Shown: positions 1 through 8,108 of the stretch, in pieces | Layout of the letters: the number at the start of each line of letters is the position of its first letter | How positions within the stretch are numbered: position 1 is the stretch's first letter | Assembly: GCA_965205385.1 (NCBI GenBank) | Contig: CBDBGS010000006.1 | Span: 186,001 to 250,000, forward strand | From: CATOSP01 sp965205385 | Lineage (GTDB): Bacteria > Chloroflexota > Dehalococcoidia > Lucifugimonadales > UBA3495 | DNA length: 64,000 nt | Direction: 5' to 3' | Position numbers and translations under genes: made by a program | The notes under the pieces: model-generated | Told to the model about the DNA's origin: nothing | Seen by the model: the letters and a program-made list of their open reading frames with translations, nothing else | Databases searched by the model: none

Positions 1-1
1 A

Positions 2-253
2 GTTCGCCGGATCATAGAGCGTCTGGCAAACGACAACGGAGGGAGCTTCACTCCCGAGGCTCTGGTGGAGAAATGCCTGGACCTCATTGGCCCGGTGGAG
101 GTATCGGATGCCACCAGGACTGCTTTGCTAGAATACGCCGAGCATCTTGGCGAAATTTCACTGAAGGACCACCAGGAAGGTGATGATGCGGAAAAGGGAG
201 TCGCCGGTCTGTTAAGCTTGGCGGCGGCTACCAAGGAATTCCAACTGGCCTAA
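2..253 (+). CDS. C-terminal end of a DUF1800-type protein (5' truncated by window edge)
   Basis: The frame is open from the first bases to a TAA at 251-253, so this is the last 83 residues of a gene that begins outside the window. The tail has an alpha-helical part (ALLEYAEHLGEISL) and ends SLAAATKEFQLA, which resembles the C-terminus of DUF1800 proteins (typically ending 'LILASPEFQ'). DUF1800 proteins are usually encoded beside DUF1501 proteins; that neighbour would lie outside the window or is absent, because an unrelated NHL gene follows. Function is unknown for the family. The GTG at 65 is internal and is not the start. A terminator hairpin follows at 300-338. Confidence 0.5.
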   Translation, partial: VRRIIERLANDNGGSFTPEALVEKCLDLIGPVEVSDATRTALLEYAEHLGEISLKDHQEGDDAEKGVAGLLSLAAATKEFQLA

Positions 254-299
254 CTGAACAACCCCTGGGCCGGTTCCCTTCATTGGCGTTGCTTCCGGA

Positions 300-338
300 A
301 CGGGGGCTTGATCGCGGAGATTGAGCCCCCGTGGATTT
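300..338 (+). terminator. Rho-independent terminator
   Basis: A 9-bp perfect stem acgggggct (300-308) / agcccccgt (324-332) with a 15-nt loop is followed by ggattttct. It lies 47 nt after the DUF1800-like stop codon and before the NHL gene start at 396, so it probably ends the upstream transcript. Confidence 0.6.
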
Positions 339-395
339 TCTCGAAGACCGAGGTCTTTTCGCAGGACTAACTCCCATCAACGTGAGGTAGATAGA

Positions 396-1424
396 GTGAG
401 CACACAGGCTGGTTCCAAGCAGTTGACCCTGGAATACGTAAAGACTATTGGCCTGGCCACCAACCAGACCGGGCGCGGCTTCATCAATCCCTACGATGTG
501 GCGGTTGGGAAGGATGGACGCATATTTGTCCTAAACCACTGCGACGCAGCTCGCAAGAACCTGATCCGCATCGGCATCATCAACATGGACGAGGACTACC
601 TGGGGGAGTTCGGCAAAGGCGCGGGGTTGAATGACGACCAATTCAACTCTCCGGTGTCCATGGCGTTTGATAGCCAGGAACGGCTGTATATTACAGACGA
701 GCTTAATCACCGGGTGACCATATTCGACTCGTCGGGCAACTTCCTGGAGAAGTGGGACACCAAGGGCAGCGGGCCGGGGGAGTTCAACGGTCCGGCGGGT
801 ATTGCCATCGACTCGAACGACAACATCTACATCGTCGACCAGCACAACAGCCGCGTCCAGAAGCTCTCCAATGACGGCAAGTCCATCGCCGAATGGGGAG
901 AATTCGGCAGTGGCCCCGGTCAGTTCAACCTCCCGTGGGGAATCGCGGTTGATGCTGACGCCAACGTCTACGTTGCCGATTGGCGCAACGACCGGATTCA
1001 GAAATTCTCCACCGACGGGGTATATCTGGCCTCCTTCGGAGAGTCTGGCGAAGGCGATGGGGAATTGAGCCGCCCCTCCGGCGTGGCCGTGGACCAAGAC
1101 GGTTTCGTCTACGTCGCGGACTGGGGGAACGAGAGGATCCAGGTATTCGCTGCCGACGGCAGCTTTGTTTTGAAGGAACGGGGTCAGGCGACGCTCTCCC
1201 GATGGGCTCACGACTACCTAAACGTCAACCTCGAGGAAAAGGCCGCGAGGGAGATTTCCAACCTGGTCCCGGAACTCCCGCCTCATCTGGACACTCCTCA
1301 GCGCGTCTCCGCGCAAACAGAACCCTACTTCTGGGGGCCAGTTTCCGTGAGGCTCGATGGCGATGGCAGGGTCTACATCCCGGAGTCGAACCGCCACCGT
1401 GTCCAGATCTACCAACGAAAGTAG
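396..1424 (+). CDS. NHL-repeat six-bladed beta-propeller protein
   Basis: The protein has about 342 residues if it starts at GTG 396 (MSTQAGSKQLTLEY), which has GAGG about 9 nt upstream. An in-frame TTG at 321 would add an arginine-rich N-terminus overlapping the upstream terminator hairpin and is less likely. Repeated blades read 'G.FN.P.GIAIDSNDNIYIVDQHNSRVQKLS', 'GQFNLPWGIAVDADANVYVADWRNDRIQKFS' and 'GELSRPSGVAVDQDGFVYVADWGNERIQVF', the classic NHL pattern. There is no obvious signal peptide. NHL propellers bind ligands or proteins, and in bacteria some are peptidyl-hydroxyglycine-lyase-like or SMP-30-like; the substrate here is unknown. A second NHL gene lies at 47058-47936. Confidence 0.85.
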   Translation: MSTQAGSKQLTLEYVKTIGLATNQTGRGFINPYDVAVGKDGRIFVLNHCDAARKNLIRIGIINMDEDYLGEFGKGAGLNDDQFNSPVSMAFDSQERLYITDELNHRVTIFDSSGNFLEKWDTKGSGPGEFNGPAGIAIDSNDNIYIVDQHNSRVQKLSNDGKSIAEWGEFGSGPGQFNLPWGIAVDADANVYVADWRNDRIQKFSTDGVYLASFGESGEGDGELSRPSGVAVDQDGFVYVADWGNERIQVFAADGSFVLKERGQATLSRWAHDYLNVNLEEKAAREISNLVPELPPHLDTPQRVSAQTEPYFWGPVSVRLDGDGRVYIPESNRHRVQIYQRK

Positions 1425-1498
1425 AGGGACAAATTGTCTAGCGGTGGGGCCGGTCCAGCGAGTTCCCTTTGGCCGCTCCACCGCGGCAAGCAACGCTT

Positions 1499-1693
1499 AT
1501 GGAACCAACACGAGCCCAGCTACAGCGCATTCTCGAGTCTCTGCCTTCGGGAGATTGGGTTAACCCCCACATCTTCACCTACGAGGAAGATACTCGCCTC
1601 GTGCATGTCCTGATGGCCACCAAGCCAGGGACTTCAGACCTCTACTGCTACGAACCCGACACGGGAGAGTTCGAGCCCCTAATTCTCCCTTAA
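1499..1693 (+). CDS. Small hypothetical protein (64 aa)
   Basis: The ATG at 1499 gives a 64-residue acidic protein (MEPTRAQLQRILESLPSGDW...) ending in EFEPLILP. A TTG start at 1469 is possible, and neither start has a clear ribosome-binding site. It follows the NHL gene by about 75 nt in the same direction, so they may be cotranscribed. Residue composition is protein-like (alternating hydrophobic residues, few rare codons). No family is recognised and no function is proposed. Confidence 0.45.
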   Translation: MEPTRAQLQRILESLPSGDWVNPHIFTYEEDTRLVHVLMATKPGTSDLYCYEPDTGEFEPLILP

Positions 1694-1827
1694 GCAAACG
1701 TCGGGCCGACGCCCCCGCATCCACGACAGAAGCCGGGACGTAAGTCCTTATGGCATAACGCCCCGAAACGTGCGCTTCGAAATCCCTTGGCCACGCTGAT
1801 CCAAATTTTATTAGCGAGGAAAAGTCG

Positions 1828-2424
1828 ATGCCCGGTGGAAAGCCCTTCTATCTCATTCTTGGGTTCGTAATCGCGGCGCCGGTGGCGGTCTTCGCATACT
1901 GGTTATTAGCTCCCTTGTTCATTACAAATACGGTCAATGAGGACTTCCCGTTAACGGCGAATGCGACGATCCCCGAGGGTATGGACCGGGCCGAGGCTGA
2001 GATGATCATGTCGGGGATGGCCCAGATGGAAGAAACCGTGGTGGAGGAGATGCCCGCGGCTTCCGCGGACCAGAGTTCACCGGTCCGCTTGAAGAGCGGC
2101 GAATTCAGAGACGGCGACCGATTGCATAAAGGGAGGGGGCAGGCCCTAATCTACGACTTGGCCGATGGCTCCCGGGTGTTGCGCTTCGAAGACTTCAACG
2201 TCACCAACGGTCCCGACTTGCGTGTAATCCTCACCACGGTGGCGAGTCCAGAAAGTTCCGACGACGTTCACGAGCCGGGCTACATCGAGCTAGACAAGTT
2301 GAAAGGAAACGCTGGCAGCCAGAACTACCCGATTCCCCCCAGCGCCAACGTCGAGGACTTCAAGAGTGTGGTCATATACTGCAAGCCCTTCAGGGTGATC
2401 TTCGCCGTTGCGCCTCTGACCTGA
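1828..2424 (+). CDS. Membrane-anchored DM13 domain protein
   Basis: The protein has 198 residues and an ATG start with GAGG just upstream (gcgaggaaaagtcg). Residues about 5-30 form a single hydrophobic segment (LILGFVIAAPVAVFAYWLL), so the rest is probably outside the membrane. After a variable acidic linker, residues about 90-198 carry DM13 features: SGEFRDGDRLHKGRG, LRFEDFNVTNGPDLRVIL, KLKGNAGSQNYPIP, and a conserved Cys in VVIYCKPFRVIFAVA. DM13 domains are thought to act in electron transfer or redox at the cell surface. The gene stands alone and converges on the minus-strand amidase, with 9 nt between stop codons. Confidence 0.8.
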   Translation: MPGGKPFYLILGFVIAAPVAVFAYWLLAPLFITNTVNEDFPLTANATIPEGMDRAEAEMIMSGMAQMEETVVEEMPAASADQSSPVRLKSGEFRDGDRLHKGRGQALIYDLADGSRVLRFEDFNVTNGPDLRVILTTVASPESSDDVHEPGYIELDKLKGNAGSQNYPIPPSANVEDFKSVVIYCKPFRVIFAVAPLT

Positions 2425-2433
2425 GAAGAGGGG

Positions 2434-3638
2434 TCATTCTCGCAGGGCTGACTCGACCTCGCGGGCGAACGAGACAAGAAGTTCGTCGCCTCCCCTGGGA
2501 CCGAGAAGAGAGAGGCCCACCGGCAGGCTGTCTACCTCGGCCAACGGCAGGTTAATCTGGGGGCGCCCTGTCAGGCCCGCAATGCTGGTCAGCATACTGT
2601 TCTTGGCGCGCAATTCCCTTCTCTCTGACATGGGCTGACCCAACGGAGGGGCGGGGGCGACCGTTGTTGGCAGGCAGACGATGGCTCCGTCCGGGGCCAC
2701 TTCGTTCATGCGTTTGACCACCGCCTGCCTTGCCTCCTGTCCGGCCTCGACTTGCGCGTCCGTTACAATTCTGGCGGTGATATACCTTTCGGCCACCTCG
2801 AAGCTAAACCTGGGGTTGGTGGCTTCAATCCAATCTCTGGCCGTCTCCCATGCCTCGCGGCTTTGTAGGACGCTTGTTGCTGCTCCGACCAATCGGCGAG
2901 TGAATTAGGGGCCAGCCGCTCCGTTCTGATATGACCGATCATCTCCCCGATGACATCAACCGCCGCCCGTAGAGAATTCTCCACCTCCGGGTCCGCCAAC
3001 CTGAACGCGTCCTGGGCGATTACGAGTTCAGTTGGCTCTGGGGGGCCGAGGCTAGTTTGGAGCACGACCTGCGCTACTCTAGCGAAAGTGGTCATATCAC
3101 GGGCAAACCACCCGATGGTGTCGAAGGTGGGGGCCTGAATCATGAACCCCTCGAAGGAAACCCGTCCGTGGGTAGGCCGCAGACCGTAGAGACCGCAAAA
3201 ACTGGAGGGGACCCTCACCGAACCGCCCGTGTCGGAGCCCAAGGCGAAGTCAACCAGGCCTCCCGCCACCGCGGAGGCGGACCCGCTGGAAGAGCCGCCG
3301 GGCACCCGTCCCGGCGCTCTGGGGTTGACCGGAGTCCCGTAGTGCACGTTTTCCCCGAAGATACCCCGCGTCAGCTCGTCGGTAATGGTCTTGCCTACCA
3401 TGGTCGCTCCGGAGTCGACGAGGGCCTGGACTACCCACGCCGTTGCCTCGGCCGGGTCGTGGGTTGCCTTCCAGTCTGGGTTGCCGCCGCCGGTCACGTG
3501 GCCCGCCACGTCGAAGATGTCCTTAGCCGCAAAGGTCAGCCCGGAGAGTGGGCCGCCGGGAGACCCTTCTAGGTAGGCGTGGCTGTCGGTGCAAAAGGCG
3601 TTCAACCGGTCGTTTACGGTTCGACGGGGAACGGTCAT
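2434..3638 (-). pseudogene. Amidase signature family hydrolase, frameshifted
   Basis: Together the pieces make an amidase of about 400 residues. The N-terminal part (ATG at 3638, ctggagacg upstream) has the catalytic Lys in FAAKDIFDVAGH, the Gly/Ser-rich signature GRVPGGSSSGSASAVAGG and the nucleophile region GSDTGGSVRVPSSFCGLYGL, so the Ser-cisSer-Lys triad is present. Near 2865-2895 the frame shifts by one base: upstream reads ...LADWSEQQQASY and downstream continues as VLQSREAWETARDWIE in another frame, then runs to LLVSFAREVESALRE. Such enzymes hydrolyse carboxamides. The lesion could be real decay or a base-calling error, but neighbouring genes are also broken. Confidence 0.8.
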
Positions 3639-3735
3639 AGGGCGTCTCCAGGGTGGCGTTGCTTAGTTACTCGGACTGGATTATAGGAACCGCCCAGCCA
3701 AATGTCACATCAGGCGTGGACAATTCGCAAGCGGA

Positions 3736-4038
3736 CCGGGGTAGTTGCTCAGGGCCTTTTAATTGTAACTACCTCCAATCAGTACCGCACGGGTCAAGTA
3801 TATAATCCCCCCTTTCGGAAAAGAGGGGGTCTGGGGGGATGTCCCGGTGCCGGGCAGGACCGCCGAATTCATTGTGCGCCTGGAAAGAGACTTGTCCTTG
3901 CGATTAGTTAAATGGAACAGGCCAATTATTCTCGTTTCTCGTGAACTCAGACCCGAGTAGGGGGGAGAAATCCCCCTTTTCCGAAAGGGGGAGAATGGTC
4001 TTATGGCCGGACAATTAAAAGGCCCGGGGTAGTTGCTC
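3736..4038. repeat. MITE D (ISAs1-type ends) in the 3639-4206 intergenic gap
   Basis: Ends at 3751-3765 (agggccttttaattg) and about 4011-4025 (acaattaaaaggccc) are inverted repeats matching the ends of the insertion sequence at 20172-21403 (agggtctattaattgt). The element of about 275 bp is flanked by a perfect 15-bp direct repeat ccggggtagttgctc (3736-3750 and 4024-4038); part of it may be target duplication and part element end. Inside are G/C-rich inverted runs (3808-3840 and 3960-3992). It contains no gene. The rest of the 3639-4206 gap shows nothing else I can name. Confidence 0.75.
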
Positions 4039-4206
4039 CCTTAGATATCTATCGCTCCATCAGAGGCTGGAGCCCAGAAATGTCCCGGCACAGCTATCCG
4101 AGCTGGAGCGTAATTTACTGGATTCCAGCTCAATTCAGGAACGACGTTGGGGCTCGGGGACTGAATCGCCCTAAGGCCCGTGTCTGAGCAACAGGGGCTA
4201 CGCGGC

Positions 4207-5454
4207 CTAGACCGCCCCCTCGGCTTCCAGCATCGCTAATTCCTCACCGGACAGTCCACCAATTCGGCATAGCACTTCGGCATTGTGCTCACCCAATGAG
4301 GGTGGTGTGCGGGACTCCGGGTCGACGCATCCTGTGAGCTGAATCGGCGTCCGCAAAGAGCGGAACTGGCCGCCCAGGGTGTCGGCAGTATCTAGGAACA
4401 TGCCGCGGCTCTGCAAATGTTCGCATTTGGCCAGGTCCGCCACGGTTTGGGCCACACCCATGCTGAATCCGATTTCCGTGAGCTTGCCCGCGACTTCCCA
4501 CTTGGGCCTATGCCCGGACCAGGCCTCGATGGCCGGTATGACCTCGTTGTGGTAGAACTCGCCAGAGGCGCCCTGGCCCAGGAACCGCGGATCTTCCGAG
4601 GTCGCGTCTGCCCAACAGTTCCCACAAGGCCCGCATCCTGTTTTCGGACCTGGCTCCGGCCATGACCACGTAGCCGTCACTGGCGCGCACTGTAAGTCCC
4701 GCCGATGCTATCTGGTCGAGGGAGCGGCCTGGATTTCTTCCGGTAGCTTGGTAGGCGTTCATGTTGCTGACCACGTGGCTTACCATAGGCGTTCATGTTG
4801 CTCGTACATGGCCATGTCCACCAGTTGCCCCCGCCCCGTCTTGCGCCGGGACTCCAGGGCCAGAACGATGCCCAACGCGGTCCAGACTCCGGGCACCGAA
4901 TCTCCGATGTTGTCCCCCACGCCACGGGGCGGGCCGTCGGGGTCTCCGGTAATGTCCATCCAGCCGGACATACCTTGGATGCTCAAGTTGTTGGCCGGCC
5001 AGTGAGCGAACATACCCGGCCCCGGACCGTCCGGGTCGCCATAGCCGGTGAGGCTGGCGTATATCAACCTCGGATTGATTTCCTGGAGATGTTCGTAACC
5101 CAACCCCAGCCGCCGGAACGCCCCCGGTCCCCAATTGTCGATCAGCACGTCCGATTCCCGGACGAGGTTCTCGAAGACTTCCTTGCATCTCTGGTTGCGA
5201 AGGTCGAGGGTTACGCTCTTCTTGTTGCGATTCACACCCAAAAATCGGGAACTCACCCTGCGGCCATCTGAGTCCTGAATGAAGGGGCCGCGGCCACGGG
5301 ACAGGTCTCCGGTGCGCGGACGCTCGATCTTGATGACCTCCGCCCCCATGTCAGCGAGAATTAGGGAGCAGAAAGGACCCGCTACTATGTGGGTCGCGTC
5401 GAGGACCCGTAAGTCTTCAAGTGGCAACGGGGACTTTCCTTGCTCGGATGTCAT
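4207..5454 (-). pseudogene. CaiB/BaiF-type CoA-transferase, multiply frameshifted
   Basis: The N-terminal 224 residues read cleanly from ATG 5454 (AAGGAGG upstream): LRVLDATHIVAGPFCSLILADMGAEVIKIERP, then DLRN and DNWGPGAFRRLGLGYEHL, then GQLVDMAMYE. There a 17-bp segment (taggcgttcatgttgct, 4786-4802) is repeated at 4752-4768, and the frame is lost. The next part continues in a second frame (NMNAYQATGRNPGRSLDQIA) and shifts again near 4610-4630 into ...FYHNEVIPAIEAWSGHRPKWEVAG and the family-typical C-terminus SLGEHNAEVLCRIGGLSGEELAMLEAEGAV. Intact members move CoA between acyl-CoA and a free acid. Two lesions make this a probable pseudogene. It lies downstream of the ABC genes on the same strand. 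Confidence 0.85.
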
Positions 5455-5514
5455 TCGGTAAACCTCCTTCGGACTCTACCGGACCAGAATCTCATTTCAC
5501 CTGCGTAGAATGCA

Positions 5515-5543
5515 ACGAGCCCGGTCCAATGGGCCGGGCTCGT
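5515..5543 (-). terminator. Hairpin downstream of the ABC permease pair
   Basis: A perfect 10-bp stem acgagcccgg (5515-5524) / ccgggctcgt (5534-5543) with a 9-nt loop lies about 45 nt after the stop of the permease gene at 5588. The following bases on the minus strand (tgcattct) are only moderately T-rich, so termination strength is uncertain. Confidence 0.5.
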
Positions 5544-5587
5544 CCCCAAGATACGCTGTTGACCGGAAGTGATAAGACTCGGAGGCT

Positions 5588-6508
5588 CTAGGCCCCTCCT
5601 CTGCCTGTGCCCCTGAGCCGGGGGTCCAGGACGTCCCGCAGGGCATCGCCCAGCAGGTTCCAGGCAAACACGACGATGGAGATGGCGAGGCCGGGAAATA
5701 CGCCGAGCCAGGGGGCGACTTCCACGTAATTCTGAGCTGCTCCCCGCAACATGCCGCCCCAGGATGGAACATCTGGAGGCGCGCCTATGCCGAGGAAGCT
5801 GAGGCTAGCCTCCGCGATGATAGCTCCACCCAAATGGATGGTAATGAGCACTAATAGCAAAGGCAAACAATTGGGAGCGATATGGCGCAGAATAGTGCCA
5901 GCGTGACCGACACCGATCGCTCGCGCCGCCAAAATATAATCCATCTCATTAATCGCCAAGGCTTGAGAGCGAACTATCCGGGCGGTACTCGGTATGTATG
6001 CGATTATGAGGGCGATCACCACATTATTAAGTGAAGCTCCGAGAACGACCATAATGGCAATTATTAGTATGAGTCCAGGGAAGGCCATCATGGCGTCCAC
6101 GAGCCGTTGCAGCGCTAGATCAGTCTTCCCTCCGAAATAGGCGCTGGCTACGCCCAGTACTAGGCCGATACCACAGCCTACGAATGAGCTAAGAATCCCT
6201 ACGTATAGGGATATCCTGGAGCCATAGACCAATCTGCTGAATACATCCCGGCCGAGTTCATCCCCACCCAATAGTCGTTCCGGCGTACCCGGCCCAGCGA
6301 ATCGCAACTTCCCGGAGGTTGAGTACGGGTCATTCGGCGCGATCAACGATGCGAAAATCGCCACCACTATAAGGACAATAGCTACCGCCGCCCCAATCCC
6401 ACCTAGTGGTTTGTTTCGGGCAAATCTGATCGATTGTCGATAGGCGATATGCAGTCCCCGGAATTGTCGCGCCCGGAGACCCGCTGCGCCCGGTTGATGT
6501 TGAATCAT
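5588..6508 (-). CDS. Peptide/nickel-type ABC transporter permease (DppC-like)
   Basis: The protein has 306 residues, the usual DppC length. The N-terminal cytoplasmic stretch is followed by a first membrane helix (GIGAAVAIVLIVVAIFASLI), an N-terminal OppC-like region (FAGPGTPERLLGGDELGRDVFSRLVYGSRISL) and five more helices. The EAA loop that contacts the ATPase reads EMDYILAARAIGVGHAGTILRHIAPN. It ends LLGDALRDVLDPRLRGTGRGGA. It lies 27 nt after the DppB-like gene at 6536-7495, with which it would form a heterodimeric importer channel. The matching binding-protein gene upstream (8109-10080) is broken and no ATPase gene is in the window, so transport ability is uncertain. Confidence 0.9.
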   Translation of the reverse strand: MIQHQPGAAGLRARQFRGLHIAYRQSIRFARNKPLGGIGAAVAIVLIVVAIFASLIAPNDPYSTSGKLRFAGPGTPERLLGGDELGRDVFSRLVYGSRISLYVGILSSFVGCGIGLVLGVASAYFGGKTDLALQRLVDAMMAFPGLILIIAIMVVLGASLNNVVIALIIAYIPSTARIVRSQALAINEMDYILAARAIGVGHAGTILRHIAPNCLPLLLVLITIHLGGAIIAEASLSFLGIGAPPDVPSWGGMLRGAAQNYVEVAPWLGVFPGLAISIVVFAWNLLGDALRDVLDPRLRGTGRGGA

Positions 6509-6535
6509 GTCGCGCCCCGTGAATGATTCTTGCGA

Positions 6536-7495
6536 TTAATTGTAGCGGATCCTGGGATTAAGCCACGCGTAGGCCAAATCCAAGACAACGTTTACCGCTA
6601 GGACGGTCACGGTAATCAGTACAATGACGGCCTGGACCACCGCGTAGTCGCGGTGGAAGATTGCTTCAATCAGAAATCTGCCCATCCCGGGCACTAGGAA
6701 TATTGTCTCGATTATCACGGTCCCCGAAATCTGCCTGCCGAATTCGTAACCAGAAACCGTCACTACCGGCAGCAAAGCGTTCTTAAGAGCGTGCCGGTAA
6801 ATTACCACCCTTTCCGTGAGCCCCTTGGATCGAGCCGTGCGAATAAAGTCCTCTCTAAGAACTTCTAACATGGCGGAACGGGTCACTCGCGCTATAAACG
6901 CCATATTAGAAGTACCCAAGGCGATCGAGGGGAAGATTAGCTGTTGCAGGTTCGCGGCCGGGTCCTCCCATAGATCGGCGTAACCCAATGGAGGCAACCA
7001 ATCGAACCCTATAACGAGGAAATAGATGATCAGTATGCCGACCCAAAAATTTGGTATCGAAAGCCCCGCGAACGTGAGTATCCGAGATGCATAATCCCCC
7101 CAGGTGTCTTGCTTTATCGCCGCTAGAACCCCCATAGGCACGGCAACGACACTCGCGAGTAGCACCGATAGGATGGTCAGCTCCAGGGTTATCGGAAACT
7201 TAGACAGAAGGTCGCTCGATATTGGTTCATCATAAAAATAGGACACTCCGAAATCTAGCTGGAGCATTTTCCAGACCCAGTGACCGTACTCCATGTATAG
7301 CGGACGGTTAGTCCCCAGTTTCGCTCGTAACGCATCCAGTTCTTCCTGGGTCACGGTATTGTCGCCTTCGGGGCCAAGAAGGATGAGCAGAGCGGGATCC
7401 CCGGGAATGAGTCGCAGCAGGACGAACAAAAAGATAGTGACCAATATCAGCGTGGGAACAAAGAGAGCGATCCGTTTGGCTATATAAACGTGCAT
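6536..7495 (-). CDS. Peptide/nickel-type ABC transporter permease (DppB-like)
   Basis: The protein has 319 residues from ATG 7495 and is the right length for DppB. It begins YIAKRIALFVPTLILVTIFLFVLLRLIPGDPA, the standard DppB N-terminus, and has six predicted helices. The EAA loop reads REDFIRTARSKGLTERVVIYRHALKNALLPV, and the C-terminus ends LAYAWLNPRIRY as in the family. It is intact, unlike the paralogue at 10391-11366. It probably pairs with the DppC-like protein encoded 27 nt downstream to import oligopeptides or similar solutes. The upstream 600 bp holds no gene. Confidence 0.9.
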   Translation of the reverse strand: MHVYIAKRIALFVPTLILVTIFLFVLLRLIPGDPALLILLGPEGDNTVTQEELDALRAKLGTNRPLYMEYGHWVWKMLQLDFGVSYFYDEPISSDLLSKFPITLELTILSVLLASVVAVPMGVLAAIKQDTWGDYASRILTFAGLSIPNFWVGILIIYFLVIGFDWLPPLGYADLWEDPAANLQQLIFPSIALGTSNMAFIARVTRSAMLEVLREDFIRTARSKGLTERVVIYRHALKNALLPVVTVSGYEFGRQISGTVIIETIFLVPGMGRFLIEAIFHRDYAVVQAVIVLITVTVLAVNVVLDLAYAWLNPRIRYN

Positions 7496-8108
7496 GTCTT
7501 AATTACACTCTCGTTGGCCGCCATCACATTGGGCCAAACTCGGTCTTGGGTCCAAATAAGCGTAGATGCCCTCTCGTGGCTACGCGAATAGGGTTAAGAG
7601 AAGTAGATGCTCGCCCTTTGAACAAGTCTGGTGTCCACTCGACCGCGTGGCATGTCCCGGAAAGGCTCGGACCAGGCGTAGGACTCCGCGTTAGGGCCGG
7701 TAGTTACCAATTGTGTCTCCATGTTTGCCCTTGCATACTGGAATTGGCTGCAGAAACTGATGCCCGGCGGGATGCCGAACCATCAAGGAGACCGAAATGG
7801 TCTCCTGCCAGTAGGTTCTCTAATATTGACCGCGATCTGGATATTTCAGAGAACCGCGTGAGCCAGCCCCGGACTAAATTGCGAAGCGTTTCCCGACCCC
7901 TCGCCGAGGCCGGGCCGAAGGACGTGGAATCCGCTTTGAAAAACTATGTGCGGTGAATCCCTCAAACATATCGATAACCGGACTCCAGTATAGATAATTG
8001 GCTCGAGGGACGAGAGCTTGAGAAGTCGAGAGCCAACATTGATCGGCGATCGGCAGATGCGCCAGCAAGACCAACATTGGCTCAACTGGACCCAGGAACA
8101 TGTCCGAC
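7496..8108. other. Gene-free gap between broken solute-binding gene and permease
   Basis: These 613 bp contain no open frame with recognisable protein features; a 136-codon frame at 7546-7956 is rich in Arg/Pro and looks non-coding. A perfect 8-bp hairpin aggagacc/ggtctcct (7786-7793 and 7799-7806, 5-nt loop) may be a terminator or a protein site. Near 8034-8085 short repeats of ccaacattg occur. The gap may be the remains of decayed sequence. Confidence 0.5.

Noticed and set aside
531..1211. A 226-codon minus-strand frame across the NHL propeller gene
   Set aside because: The plus-strand frame has clear NHL repeats; the minus frame repeats the same periodicity as a shadow (VDVVVRVDG...).
7546..7956. 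A 136-codon plus-strand frame in the gene-free gap
   Set aside because: Arg/Pro-rich, no ribosome-binding site, no recognisable domain, and codon use unlike the neighbours.
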